Assembly: GCF_048544455.1 (NCBI RefSeq)
Contig: NC_133536.1
Span: 196,419,325 to 196,483,324 of the forward strand
Length of the DNA stretch: 64,000 nt
Direction: 5' to 3'
DNA from: Silene latifolia
Lineage: Eukaryota > Streptophyta > Magnoliopsida > Caryophyllales > Caryophyllaceae
Under the pieces are notes generated by a model, which worked only from the letters and a program-made list of their open reading frames with translations, did not search any database and had not been told where the DNA came from. Position numbers and translations under genes: made by a program. Shown here piece by piece: positions 35,201 to 46,149 of the stretch; position 1 is the stretch's first letter, and the number at the start of each line of letters is the position of its first letter.

Positions 35201-36258
35201 TCACTCGATCGGTCGAGGAACCATGCTTATATATCAAGTCGAGTGGGAGCAAGATTGTATTCTTGATATTGTATGTCGATGACATACTCTTGATTAGGAA
35301 TGACATTCCTCTCCTATCTTCGGTTAAAGGATGGTTGAAGAACCATTTCCAGATAAAAGATCTGGGTGAGGCACAACGCATTTTGGGAATCCGTATCTAC
35401 CGAGATAGATCACGACGGACGTTACCACTTAATCAGGAGTCTTATTTGGATAAGATTCTTGAGATGTTCATCATGACCAACTCCAAGAAGGGGAACCTTT
35501 CAATGACGACTGGGATGCTTTTGAGCAAGTCTCAGTCACCCACGATGCCTTAAGGGATTGAGCGCATGAGTCGTGTTCCTTATGCATCTGCAATAGGATC
35601 GATCATGTATGCCATGATATGCACACGTCCAGACGTAGCATATGCATTGAGTATGACGAGTCGGTACCAAAAGACTCCAGGTGAAACACACTGGATAGCT
35701 GTTAAAAACATCCTCAAGTACCTATGGAGGACTAAGGATTGGGTATTGACTTATGGAGGCGATACTAAGCTATGCGCAATCGGTTACGCAGATGCTAGCT
35801 TCCAAACGGATCGAGATGACTCAAAATCTCACTCCGGGTTCGTCTTCACTCTTAATGGTGCTGCGGTCAGCTGGAAGAGTTCCAAACAGAGTGTTGTAGC
35901 AGATTCTACTACTGAATCCGAGTACTATGCCGCTTCGGAGGCAGCAAATGAAGCCATATGGATGCGTCAATTCTTACAAGGACTCACGGTAGTTCCTAGT
36001 TCGAATGACCCGATCACCATCTATTGTGACAATAGAGGTGCCATCTTACAGGCTAAGGAGCCAAAGTCTAGCAACAAATCTAGACATGTACATCAGAAAG
36101 CTCACCTGATCCGTGATTACGTGGAGCAAGAAGAGATAGTGATAGACAAGATTGCGACGGATGATAACATCGCGGATCCTATCACTAAACCGTTGAATTA
36201 TGGTAAGCATGTAGGGCACGTTAATTCCACGGGAATTAAACGTGTTCATGAATTGTAG
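32244..36258 (+). pseudogene. Copia C gag-pol polyprotein gene (one frameshift, three stops)
   Basis: The ATG at 32244 starts Gag (MAVNNEIPMPSVTLGRESW), matching the start of copia D gag; a 1-base frameshift near 32399 moves to the frame kept until 36258. In order: Gag; zinc knuckle CHHCHKTGHWRRNC (33076-33117); protease WVLDTGCGSHLC near 33220; integrase with LWHCRMGHINEKR, HTDVCGP, ALRSDRGGEY; RT with FLNGYLEEELYM, FGLKQASRSWN, YVDDILL near 35275; RNase H with YADASF, ESEYYAASEA, DNRGAI, DPITKPLN. In-frame TAA codons at 34111, 34468 and 35551 interrupt it; the first two are at glutamates in copia A. All other catalytic residues are intact. Confidence 0.95.
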
Positions 36259-37043
36259 TACTTGATTATGGATTTGATACATTATCTTTTTCATATACTA
36301 TTTATAACTTCATCGTTTTATTATAATATTTTGTTTTTCATGTGGATTGTACTGACAACATTGAACACCACAAAGTGAACTGAATTACATTATATTTATT
36401 TTGGTTCATAATCGCCAATGTGAGCTGATAACTCCGGCTATTATATTGTGCAGTCGATTGATGGTGGGTTCAACGAGCCATAAGTCAAACGGTTGACTGA
36501 TCGATCACATATGCGGGATTATAACGATACCTCGTAGGACAACTTTTTGTGACAACGTAATGGAGTCCTAAATGTTTAAAAACATTCGGTGCCAGGTCGT
36601 GGATAGGACATCCATTGTGTTGCTAGAGTCGATTCTTTTGACTATCGACTGTCTCTTGAGATTAAGGCAGTTTTTGGGTGACTTTGATTTCTTTCTCACG
36701 ATCCCGACGTAATCGGAGGCTAAGTAGATTTTTTCTGGGTCATTTCATACTGTGCTTACATCTGCAGGATTCGAGTTGAGGAAAATATCCAACCCTTATC
36801 AGGTATAGTTATTTCTCAGGGCCACTCGAGGAGTTGTAACTGAAATGCATGGCCATGCTCGAATGTTGATTCGTTTATCAGTTAAGTTACTCTCTAGTCG
36901 GGGAAACCACTCTTGATAATGATCGCTTGTAAAATATGACCTTTGTGAATACGGATTTGCAAATTGTTTTACATTGAGTGGGAGAAATTTAAGGATATGA
37001 GAATCGGTTATCGCACATACACTTGTGAGGACAAGTGGGAGTT
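36259..37043 (+). other. Copia C 3' untranslated region with polypurine tracts
   Basis: No gene. Purine stretches GAGTGGGAGAAA (about 36977) and AAGTGGGAGTTTG just before the LTR (37033-37043) are candidate plus-strand primers; the latter is the functional one by position. Confidence 0.65.
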
Positions 37044-38017
37044 TGTTGGAGCTTGTGTCCTTCACAAATTAGTGTGATAACATTTGTAAATCTCTTACAG
37101 GTTCACAAGGGTATACTTCGTATATTTAATAAGTTGATTAACGTTTACCTAATAACGGTTGGCTTGCTAGAAAGTTTGACGTTATTATCATACAGATGGC
37201 GGTGATCAACTGGTCCCTAAAGGTCACACCTATAGGATGTGTTTGAGAGATGTGGTTATAGAAATATGATCACATTGATGCCTAATATGACTAAACAGTT
37301 AGTCAATGTGTTGATGAGACAATTATTTAATGAAGATTAAATAATATTAGTTGAGACAATTAATCAGAATTCGTAAATTAAATATAATAAGTTATATTTA
37401 ATTAAATGTATGTAATGTTAGCTTGGACGAATTAATCTGTTAATTCGTAATTAAATGTAATCAGTTATATTTAATATCAACAAGAAGAATGTGTCATAGT
37501 GGTAATAGTGAGGGTACACAAACCAAGAGGTCATGGGTGCGATCCTCACTAGATGACAATTAACACATTTTATACATTTTTGGAATAACCAAAAATAAGG
37601 AGATCATACTCCTTATTTCGGTTATATGGGCCGAATTAGGGAAGATAATATCTCCCTTATTCACTCCCATTTTTCGGTTACAATAAGAGACAAAGGGGGA
37701 TCATTTTCGAGGAACCCTAATTCTCTTTTAACCTAATCTCTCCACTCATCAGAAAAACACAAAAACAACCTAAATTTTTACAGAAAATTTAGATCGATTC
37801 TAGCATTATCAAAGGGCATATCTCATATCGTCTTGGGTACAACTAATAGGCGAATATCTATTTTGATATTGTTCTTAGGCCGTATTTGCTAGGACCGAAG
37901 GTTATTTCTGAATCCTTTACTTTTGTTTATGTAATTTTATTTTATGACTACTGATCATCTTCATTAAATTCGTTATAATCCTTGAACTTAAAGGGATTCA
38001 TACAGATAAATCCCACA
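37044..38017 (+). repeat. 3' LTR of copia C
   Basis: 974 bp, TGTTGGAGCTTGTG to AAATCCCACA, about 98% identical by eye to 29247-30223. It is followed by the target duplication GTTGC. Confidence 0.95.
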
Positions 38018-38733
38018 GTTGCATCATTAATGTGCTTATGTTTCTCTATCTTTTGCAACAATCCATGTGGTTTGTTAATGGGAGGCAATGGTTCCATTGA
38101 AAGAAGATTAGTTTGAACTTGCTCAAAACCAGAATTTAATCCCATTAACAGTTGAATTAGCTTGGTGTGGGTCTCACTGTTTAAACACCTTTTCATTAAT
38201 TGACAAGTACAACTGTCAATAGCACCACAAGTACACATGGGCAAAGGATCAATGTGATCAATGGTTTCCCACACATTCTTCAGTTTGCTATAGTACTCAA
38301 TAAGAGAGATATTATCTTGGGTAAGTTTATGTAATTCCTTGCGCAATTCATACAACACAAGAACATTAAACTGCCCATAACGCTCAACCAATTCAGCCCA
38401 CAGAGATTTAGATGAAACAGAATACTCTAAATTCTCACGCAATGGTTTATCCAGGGAATTGGGAATCCAACGAAGAACAAGCAAGTCACACCTTACCCAG
38501 GAATCGTACTTTTTGTCTGAAGAAGCTGGAGGAGAACATTCACCGATAATAAACTCCGTCTTGTTCTTGGAAAACAAAGCCTGAATCACCTCGCGTTGCC
38601 ATTGCATAAAATTGGTTCCGTTAAAGAGAAATGAAGACAGCTGAAGATTGTGAGAATCATTGCTTGAGAGAAACAACGGATCATCTAATGGTGAATAAAA
38701 TTGATCACCAGAATTCTCAGATTCCGAAGGCAT
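38018..38733 (-). pseudogene. Copia B gag, N-terminal part
   Basis: The minus strand from ATG at 38733 encodes MPSESENSGDQFYSPLDD, then LQLSSFLFNGTNFMQWQRE, the retrotransposon Gag N-terminal pattern of Ale/Retrofit elements, and a UBN2-like Gag core with WAELVERYGQ and LMGLNSGFEQVQTNLLSM. It is open to the copia C insertion (HINDAT) and then continues in frame at 29246. This piece has no stop of its own; the gene is broken only further along. Confidence 0.92.
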
Positions 38734-38857
38734 TTTATTGTGATTATGATTGTATGATCAAAGAAATATCAATGATCTTGATTGAATTTTTAGAAGACGA
38801 AGAAATATAAATGTGATCAGAGAAATAACAATGAATCACAAGAATTTTGTAGCGGAA
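38734..38857 (-). other. Copia B leader, split by gypsy E
   Basis: Untranslated leader between primer site and gag ATG. The remaining 48 bp lie at 48187-48234 beyond gypsy E. Confidence 0.75.
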
Positions 38858-40891
38858 TGTAATACTCCGTATTTTATATTACTATTTAAGTCGGGTTAAT
38901 TGTTTAGTCGATAATTACGTTAAGTTATTTTACTTGACTCGCGTTGTATCGTAAGATCGAGTTGTTTTGTAAGTTAATTGAGACGGGTTTATATGGAATT
39001 CGAGATGTGAGCTAACCCATTTACCCTCGACCCATTTGAGTTTACCCAATAACATGTTTAACCCAATTAACCCAACACCCAACATCATGTTTTTAACCTA
39101 ATTTTACCCTAGCACTATAAAACCCTACTCCCTCACCCGCCTCCCTCATTTCATCGGCATCAATCTCAACCTTCACGCAAATTGAGAGAGAGTGAGTGAG
39201 TGTGGGTGTTGACGGCGCAGTAAGGAAGGCTTTAGGGTGGTTTTCGACGTCCGTAGGTGACCCTGGTGGCTGTTGTGGTGGCAGAAAAGGTATGAGTGCA
39301 ACCCTTCCCTTCTGTTTTCGATTTTCTGTCGGGTTTTGATTGTTGTGGCGTGTCTTAGGGAGGCGGTACTGGTGGTTGTTGACGGGGTATCTGAGTTGTG
39401 TGGTACGTGTCGGGTGTTGTGGTGGTTGTTAGGGAGGTTTTAGGCGGTCGTAGTGGCAGGGAGAGGCGGCATCGACATAGGGTAGCAACGGGTTAAAATA
39501 CGGGTTTTCAGGCGGGTTTAGACGGTTAGGATTGGGGTAACGCCACCGTGGACTCGGGGGAGGTCGAAACGGCGGCGCCACGGCGTCTGGGTGCGTTGTT
39601 TGACGGCGAGCAGGGCTGTGGTGGTTTGGCAGGGGATAGGTGATGGCTGCGGTGGTTGTAAGTCGAGAACAGGGGGCGGTTGGTGAGGCACGGTGGTGAA
39701 CCAGGCCAAACGATGGCCCTGGTTTGACTCGCCGGCAACAGTCGACCCTGTTGGGGGCGATCGTTGGTGGCTGGGTCAAACTGGGGGTTTGGGCTGGTGG
39801 CTGACACGGGCTAGAGGCGGCGCGTGGGAGCGTGGAAGTGCGTGTGAAGGGACGATGGTGATGACGGGTTGTTTTAGTTTTGAAACGGTTTTGTCGTAGA
39901 TTTAATCGTTATAATTCGTTAATTTGTCGTATTCTTAGTTAGTTAATTTAATTCCCGAGTTATTTAAAATATTTAGAGACGGGTTTTGAGTCGGGTTTGT
40001 TAAAATGGAAAAGCTGCTAGATCGGGAAAGTTTCCATTTAAGGAAACTTTCCATTTTAGGAAGTTTCTATTTTTTTAGTAACTTTCTATTTTGGGAACGG
40101 GAATAGTTTAAGTAATTGTTTAGCATTTATTTATCTTTCAGAGGGCGAATTTGTTGTGGAATATTACTGAGCACCCGACTATTTGACTACAGTACTGAGG
40201 TAAAGGAATACACTGATTGAGTTCTTACGATTATAAAGAGTTGGCATGTTCGGTGATTATATGACATATCTGATTATCTTATTTATCTTGTTGAGCATTA
40301 TTGTTTCATACGTTTCATACATTGCATTTGCATCGGAGTTGGAGTTGGAGGAGATGAGATTATTGCGATTAAGGCCCGTGGGTTCTCGCAGACTTGCCAT
40401 GGTGTCCTCGGCCATTTAGCCGGTATATCGACGACGGTCGATTGATATAGTCTGCCGGGGATCGGTATGGCTGGGCGTTCCGGGGATGTGTGTGATGGAG
40501 TTGAGAATGGAGGATTATAGCATTGCATTCTTTATTTATATCGTATTACCTACTCAACCTCGCGGTTGACCCTGTGTATTCATGTACGCCTGTGATGATC
40601 CATTTACTGGGGAGCAGATTGATAGGTTGTTGAGACATTTGGAGCTGGCAGGGGAGAGAGCATGGATCACCTGACTTAGAGCTAGCTCACTTTTATTTTC
40701 GTTTAGCTATCAGACTTTATTTCCAGTTTTGAGACATGTTTCATTTCAGTTGTAAAGATTTATAAACTTTTAATTTAAAGTACTGTTTATCTTTCCCTTT
40801 GTTTTCTACTGCCTCGGGTTTCCGATATGGTAACACCCTTATTTATCTGAGGAGTCCTAGTCCAGGCCCTTAAATAAATGGGGGTGTTACA
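38858..40891 (+). repeat. 5' LTR of gypsy E
   Basis: Runs TGTAATACTCCG to GGGTGTTACA. TATAAAA at 39116-39122 is a plausible TATA box, followed by a CT-rich start region. A perfect 11-bp inverted repeat (GGAAAGTTTCC/GGAAACTTTCC, six-base loop) is at 40025-40052. Antisense ORFs at 39429-39807 are Pro-rich artefacts of G-rich DNA. Confidence 0.95.
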
Positions 40892-40894
40892 AAG

Positions 40895-40906
40895 TGGTAT
40901 CAGAGC
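40895..40906 (+). other. Gypsy E primer-binding site
   Basis: TGGTATCAGAGC, matching initiator methionine tRNA, three bases after the LTR. Confidence 0.93.
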
Positions 40907-41394
40907 GAACAATCCTCAGGCCTAAACCAATGAATCCAATGAACATAGGAAGAGTCTAAATAAAATGAACCCCGGATAGAACTCATAGGGAGCACACTGA
41001 AGGTAAGGGATGAGTTAGGGGCCCCCTCACACCGAACCATTGGCCCTCTCAGTTTGACCCGGGAACCCTGAGTGTAAATGAGAGAAAGGGTAGAAAAGTT
41101 GCATGATGTTGAGTATGAATTCATATATCGTTGCCTAAGTGTTAACTGATTGATATATTAATTGTTGCATAAAAGAGTTGATGGGAGGTTGTGGCATAAT
41201 ACTTTGCGTGTTTTAAAGTTGATTCATACTTATATCTCCATAAAGTTTGTGTTAGAAGACTATGTCTAGTGATATGCGGTTATATGATCCCTAAACCATG
41301 CTAGGTAGACAAGTAGAGTAAGAAGTGATAGAATTGGCTAGAGTTGCCAAGGTGATTTTGTGTTGCAGCTAATTCCTAAAATTTTCTTATAGTC
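40907..41394 (+). other. Gypsy E leader
   Basis: About 490 bp between primer site and gag ATG. No motif or gene recognised. Confidence 0.6.
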
Positions 41395-42569
41395 ATGCCT
41401 CCACGAAGGAACACGGCTGTAAACATCACCCAGGCAGAGTTAGATCAACTACTGGCTGAGAATGAGGCCCTAAAGGCCAAAAGAATTGACCCTACTAAGA
41501 TGAGTACAATAGTGGCGAGCCATAACCCTACCATTTTCACTGGAGAGGGGGAACCTCACTTGCTGGGAGATTGGTGTCGGGAGTTCACCAACCTATTCGA
41601 GCTGATAGCTTGTCCTCAAGAGCTGCAAGTAGACCAGCCGCCCACTACCTCGGGGCCACACTGGGAATGGTGGACTAGGAACAAGGCGGAGATCCGACAT
41701 ATTGCTAGGGATATTGAGGAAGGATACGTGTCTTGGTTGGAATTTCAAGCGATACTGACGGACCAGTTCATGCCAGAGTTCAGGAAAGCTAAGCTAAAGG
41801 AGGAATTCGATACGTTTAAGATGACAGAGGACATGACGGTGGACACATACCATAGGAAGTTCCGACTGTTGGCTTCATATATCGATGAATTTGCTAAGGA
41901 CGAGACCATGCTGGCTTTGAGGTTTGAGAGGGGACTGACGGTGGATATAAAGAAGAGGCTCACGGCAGCTCCACCTACCACCGTTCAGGACATATACCTG
42001 AGGGCTGGTGCTGCTGAGAGGCTCTCCGAGCAGATCAAGGAGGATAAGAAAGGAAAAGCTGAGAAGAGGAAGCCGAAAACTGTCAGTGATAATACCGGGG
42101 CCAAGAAGTCAATTCGAGCAAGTTCGGTGGATACTCCACCAATAGTGCTCCTGGGGGGATGAGGAATCAAAGCGGAGGCAGTTACAGAGGTGCTAGTATT
42201 GGAGGTAATGCGCCCATGGTCACTTGTTTTGGCTGTGGGAAGTTGGGGCACAAGAGATGGGAGTGCCGAAGTTCTGGAGGAAACCAATCTGGGGGTTTCC
42301 AGACACCTACATCTGGGTTCGGTGGATCTCGAACAGCGGGATCGGGGGTACAACAACTACCGTACTCCTAACATCAAGGCTATGGAGGAGGTGCCCGATC
42401 TGGGCAAGTAACGATTATCAAGGAAGCTACAACAACTATCGAATCGAGCAAGTCGAACCAGCCCAGTGGGGGTGGCAATTTTCAGAGGAACCAGAATGAG
42501 GGGAACAAGCAACCTGGTACGGCTTCATCGAGTCAGTCTGGAGCTAAGTCCAGTGGCAAGCTCTTTGCC
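41395..42569 (+). pseudogene. Gypsy E gag
   Basis: Starts MPPRRNTAVNITQAELDQLL and reads a Ty3 Gag core (FTGEGEPHLLGDWCREFTNL; YHRKFRLLASYIDEF; LALRFERGLT). After a frameshift near 42140-42160 the zinc knuckle CFGCGKLGHKRWEC follows at about 42221-42262, then a Ser/Gly/Gln-rich linker with a stop near 42369. The frame resumes into protease near 42570. Gag would form the particle and bind RNA. Confidence 0.9.
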
Positions 42570-45500
42570 ATGGGAAAGGAAGCAGCTAAGGAGGATGCTC
42601 ACGTAGTGACTGGTACTTTTCTTGTCAACTCTAAACCCACCTTCGTGTTATTCGATTCGGGTGCCACACATTCATTCATATCTAGGGAGCATGTTAGAGC
42701 CTTGAACCTTACTGCATATGATAGAGTGGTCGATTCTGTTATAGTACCCTCGGGAGAGTATGTGTCTTGTGATAGAATCTATACTAGTGTACCTATTCAG
42801 ATTGGGGAGGTTGTCTTTCACTGTGATCTTATGGAGTTTCCATTGGGTGGTTTCGAGGTGATTCTAGAGATGGATTGGTTGGGGAAGTACAAAGCTTTCA
42901 TTGACTATTACCAAAAGAAAATATCATTGAGAGGACCTAAGGGAGTCAGAGTAACCTACAAGGGATACAGGGTCAAACCCAAAGTCAAATTTATTTCAGT
43001 AAACACCCTCAAATCGAGTCTAAGGAAGGGAGACCAGTTGATCTTGTGTCAGATGTGGGATAGAGAGTCTGAGACCCCTAGGATTGCTGACATACCTGTG
43101 GTGAGAGACTTTGAGGGGGTATTTCCGGAAGAGATTCCTGGGCTACCACCTAAGCGCGACGTTGACTTTTCCATTGATCTAAAGCCGGGAGCTGGACCTA
43201 TTTCTAAACCACCATACCGTATGGGACCGAAAGAGATTGAAGAAGCAATTGGATGAATTGGCTGAGAAGGGTTATATTCGACCCAGTGTTTCACCTTGGG
43301 GTGCACCTGTCCTATTTGTCAAGAAAAAGGATGGAAGTTTGAGGCTGTGTGTGGATTACCGAGAGTTGAATAATGTGACTATCAAGAACCGTTATCCTTT
43401 GCCCATGATCGATGATTTGTTTGACCAATTGAGTGGGGCTGGAGTGTTCTCGAAGATTGATCTGAGGTCGGGTTATCATCAACTGAGGATAAAGAACGAG
43501 GATATTCCTAAGACTGCATTCAGAACTAGATATGGACACTACGAGTCCGTGGTCATGCCCTTCGGATTGACCAATGCGCCAACTGTGTTTATGGACCTAA
43601 TGAATCGGGTGTTCAGTCCTTATCTGGACAAGTTCGTGGTTGTATTCATCGATGATATATTGGTTTACTCCAAGAATGAGGAAGAGCACGAGGAGCATCT
43701 GAGGATAGTGTTGAGAACTTTGGCAGAGAATCAGTTGTATGCCAAATTGAGTAAGTGCGAGTTCTGGTTGAAGAAAGTTGCCTTTCTGGGGCATGTGATT
43801 TCCAAAGAGGGGGTGTCAGTGGATCCTAGCAAGATCGAGGCGGTGACTAGATGGCAGAGTCCAAATAATGTGGGCGAAATTCGAAGCATCTTGGGACTAG
43901 CTGGATACTACAGGAGGTTTGTCAAAGACTTTTCGAAGATAGCAAAACCATTGACATCCCTAATGAGGAAAGAGAGCAGGTTTGTTTGGGATGAGAGTTG
44001 TGAGAAGGCTTTCTTGACACTTAAAGAGCGCCTAACCACACTCCCTATCCTTGCTTTGCCGATGGGAATGATAACTTCAAGTGTATACGATGCTTCCAAG
44101 AAAGGGTTAGGGTGTGTGTTGATGCGAGACGGGAAGGTAATCGCGTACGCTTCTCGACAGTTGAAGACCTATGAGGAGAATTACCCTACCCATGATCTAG
44201 AGTTGGGAGCTGTGGTGTTTGCTCTTAAGTTGTGGCGACATTATCTCTATGGAGCGACTTTCAAGGTATTTTCTGATCACAAGAGCCTGAAGTATATCTA
44301 TTCTCATAAGGAGCTGAACATGAGACAGAGGAGATGGATCTAGTTGATTGGCGACTATGACATGGACTTACTCTATCATGAAGGGAAAGCGAATGTCGTA
44401 GCCGATGCTTTGAGTCGGAAGTCTATCCACGCCCTGATCAGTGCCAGATCCCGGGTGAGGATGCTGGGTGAGCTAAGGAAGATGGGGATTTACATGATCC
44501 GACGAGGTGAGACCATTGGAGATATGACAGTTGAGCCGGAGTTGTACGAGGAGATTCGAGAGCTACAGAAAGAGGATGCTAGAATTCAAAAATGGCGCAA
44601 TGCGGTAGAGCAGGCAGGTGCGAACCTTACTCTAAATTCAAAGTATTCATTCGGAGGGAGCTTGAGGTTTGGACAGAGGTGGTGTGTGCCCTAACGAGGA
44701 ACCGAAGAAGAAAATTCTTACTGAGGCACATGCTACTCCTGATTCTGTACATCCTGGAGGAGATAAGTTATACAAGGATCTCAAGAAGACGTTCTGGTGG
44801 CCTAATATGAAGAAGGAAGTCGCCGAGTTCGTGTCTCGATGTTTGACATGCCAGAGGGTGAAGGGTGAACACAAGAGACTGCAGGGGAAAGTTCAGCCGC
44901 TAGATGTGCCAGAGTGGAAGTGGCAGAGTATATCCATGGACTTCATCGTCGGGTTGCCTCGGACTCAAAGAGGTAACAACATGATTTGGGTGATCGTCGA
45001 CAAAGTTTGACCAAGTCGCTCACTTTATTCCCATGAAAGATACTTGGAGTAAGGCCGAGTTGGCTAAGGCTTATGTTCGATGCGTGGTAAAGTTGCATGG
45101 TGTGCCTAAAGATATCGTCTCCGACGGAGATTCCAGGTTTCTATCCAAGTTCGCAGAATTGCGGTCATTGATGGGTACTCAATCAATATGAGCACCGCTT
45201 TTCATCCTGCTACTGACGGTCAGACAGAGAGGACTATTCAGACCCCCGAGGATATGTTGAGAGCTTGTGTTCTAGAGTTTGGCGGATCTTGGGAGGACAG
45301 ACTGGGATTGATCGAGTTTTCTTACAACAACAGTTATCACGCTAGCATTGGGATGGCACCATTCGAGGCACTCTATGGTAGGAAATGCAGGAGTCCTGTG
45401 TGTTGGGATGATCGATCCCCGACGCTTGTCGTTTTGGGGCCGAGATGATTCGGAGATGGTTGAACAGTGCAGATTATTATGCAAAAGATGAGAGCTTCCC

Positions 45501-45973
45501 AGGACAGACAGAAGAGCTATGCTGACACTAGGAGAAGTGACATTTCTTTCGAGGTGGGAGAGAAGGTACTACTCAAAGTGTCGCCGATGAAGGGAGTTAT
45601 GAGGTTCGGGAAGCGAGGAAAGCTGAGTCAGAAATTCATCGAACCTTATGAGATTTTGGACAGAGATGGAGAGGTGGCATACCGTTTAGCTTTGCCACCA
45701 GCGTTAGCCAGAGTTCACAATGTCTTTCATGTTTCCCAGTTGTGGTGGTACTTGAGCGATCCATCACATGTGTTGAGTCCTGAGGTGATCGAGGTGGATG
45801 AGCAGTTGTCCTATCTGGAGACACCTAAGGAGATTTTGGACAGGAAAGTGAGGAAGACCAGGAATGGAGAGACAGCTTTGGTGAAAGTCTTGTGGACTAA
45901 CCACAATGTTGAGGAAGCTACATGGCAGACTGAGGCTTCCATGAGGGAAAGCTATCCACACCTGTTTGCATGA
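42570..45973 (+). pseudogene. Gypsy E pol: protease, RT, RNase H, integrase, chromodomain
   Basis: Protease LFDSGATHSFISREH near 42648; RT from 43237 after a frameshift near 43240 ([39 protein letters not shown] near 43647); RNase H ([41 protein letters not shown]); a TAG at 44341; integrase HHCC zinc region (HPGG, CLTCQ, 44730-44860) after a frameshift near 44690; integrase core ([30 protein letters not shown]) with further frame changes near 45010-45180 and 45450. The chromodomain near 45831-45970 (ILDRKV, VKVLWTNHNVEEATWQ) would target chromatin in intact relatives. Confidence 0.93.
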
Positions 45974-46149
45974 GGTAAGTTCCGGGACGTAACTTTCTTT
46001 TTAGGAGGGTAGAATGTAACATTTTGTTTTATGGGCCTAAGTCCATGAGTTCTTTATACTAGAAAATCTGTTTTGGTACCCACATCGATGCGTGGGGGTT
46101 TGCTAGATGAGCGAACTTCGGGACGAAGTTCATTTTAAGGAGGGAAGAC
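45974..46149 (+). other. Gypsy E 3' region and polypurine tract
   Basis: Non-coding. AAGGAGGGAAGAC directly before the LTR (46137-46149) is the polypurine tract. Confidence 0.75.

Larger units (their letters stand above)
29247..38017 (+). mobile_element. Ty1/copia retrotransposon C, near-complete, Angela-like
   Basis: Two LTRs of 977 and 974 bp flank a primer-binding site, a 2-kb leader, one gag-pol gene and a 0.8-kb 3' region. GTTGC occurs at 29242-29246 and 38018-38022 as the target duplication, and removal rejoins copia B gag in frame. By eye the LTRs differ at roughly 20 positions (about 2%), so insertion is fairly recent. The gag-pol has one frameshift and three in-frame stops. It is the source-like relative of copia A. 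Confidence 0.96.

Noticed and set aside
39429-39807. Antisense ORFs of 60-116 codons in the gypsy E 5' LTR (and 46719-47096 in the 3' LTR)
   Set aside because: Pro/Arg-rich products of a G-rich LTR region in overlapping frames, with no family wording.
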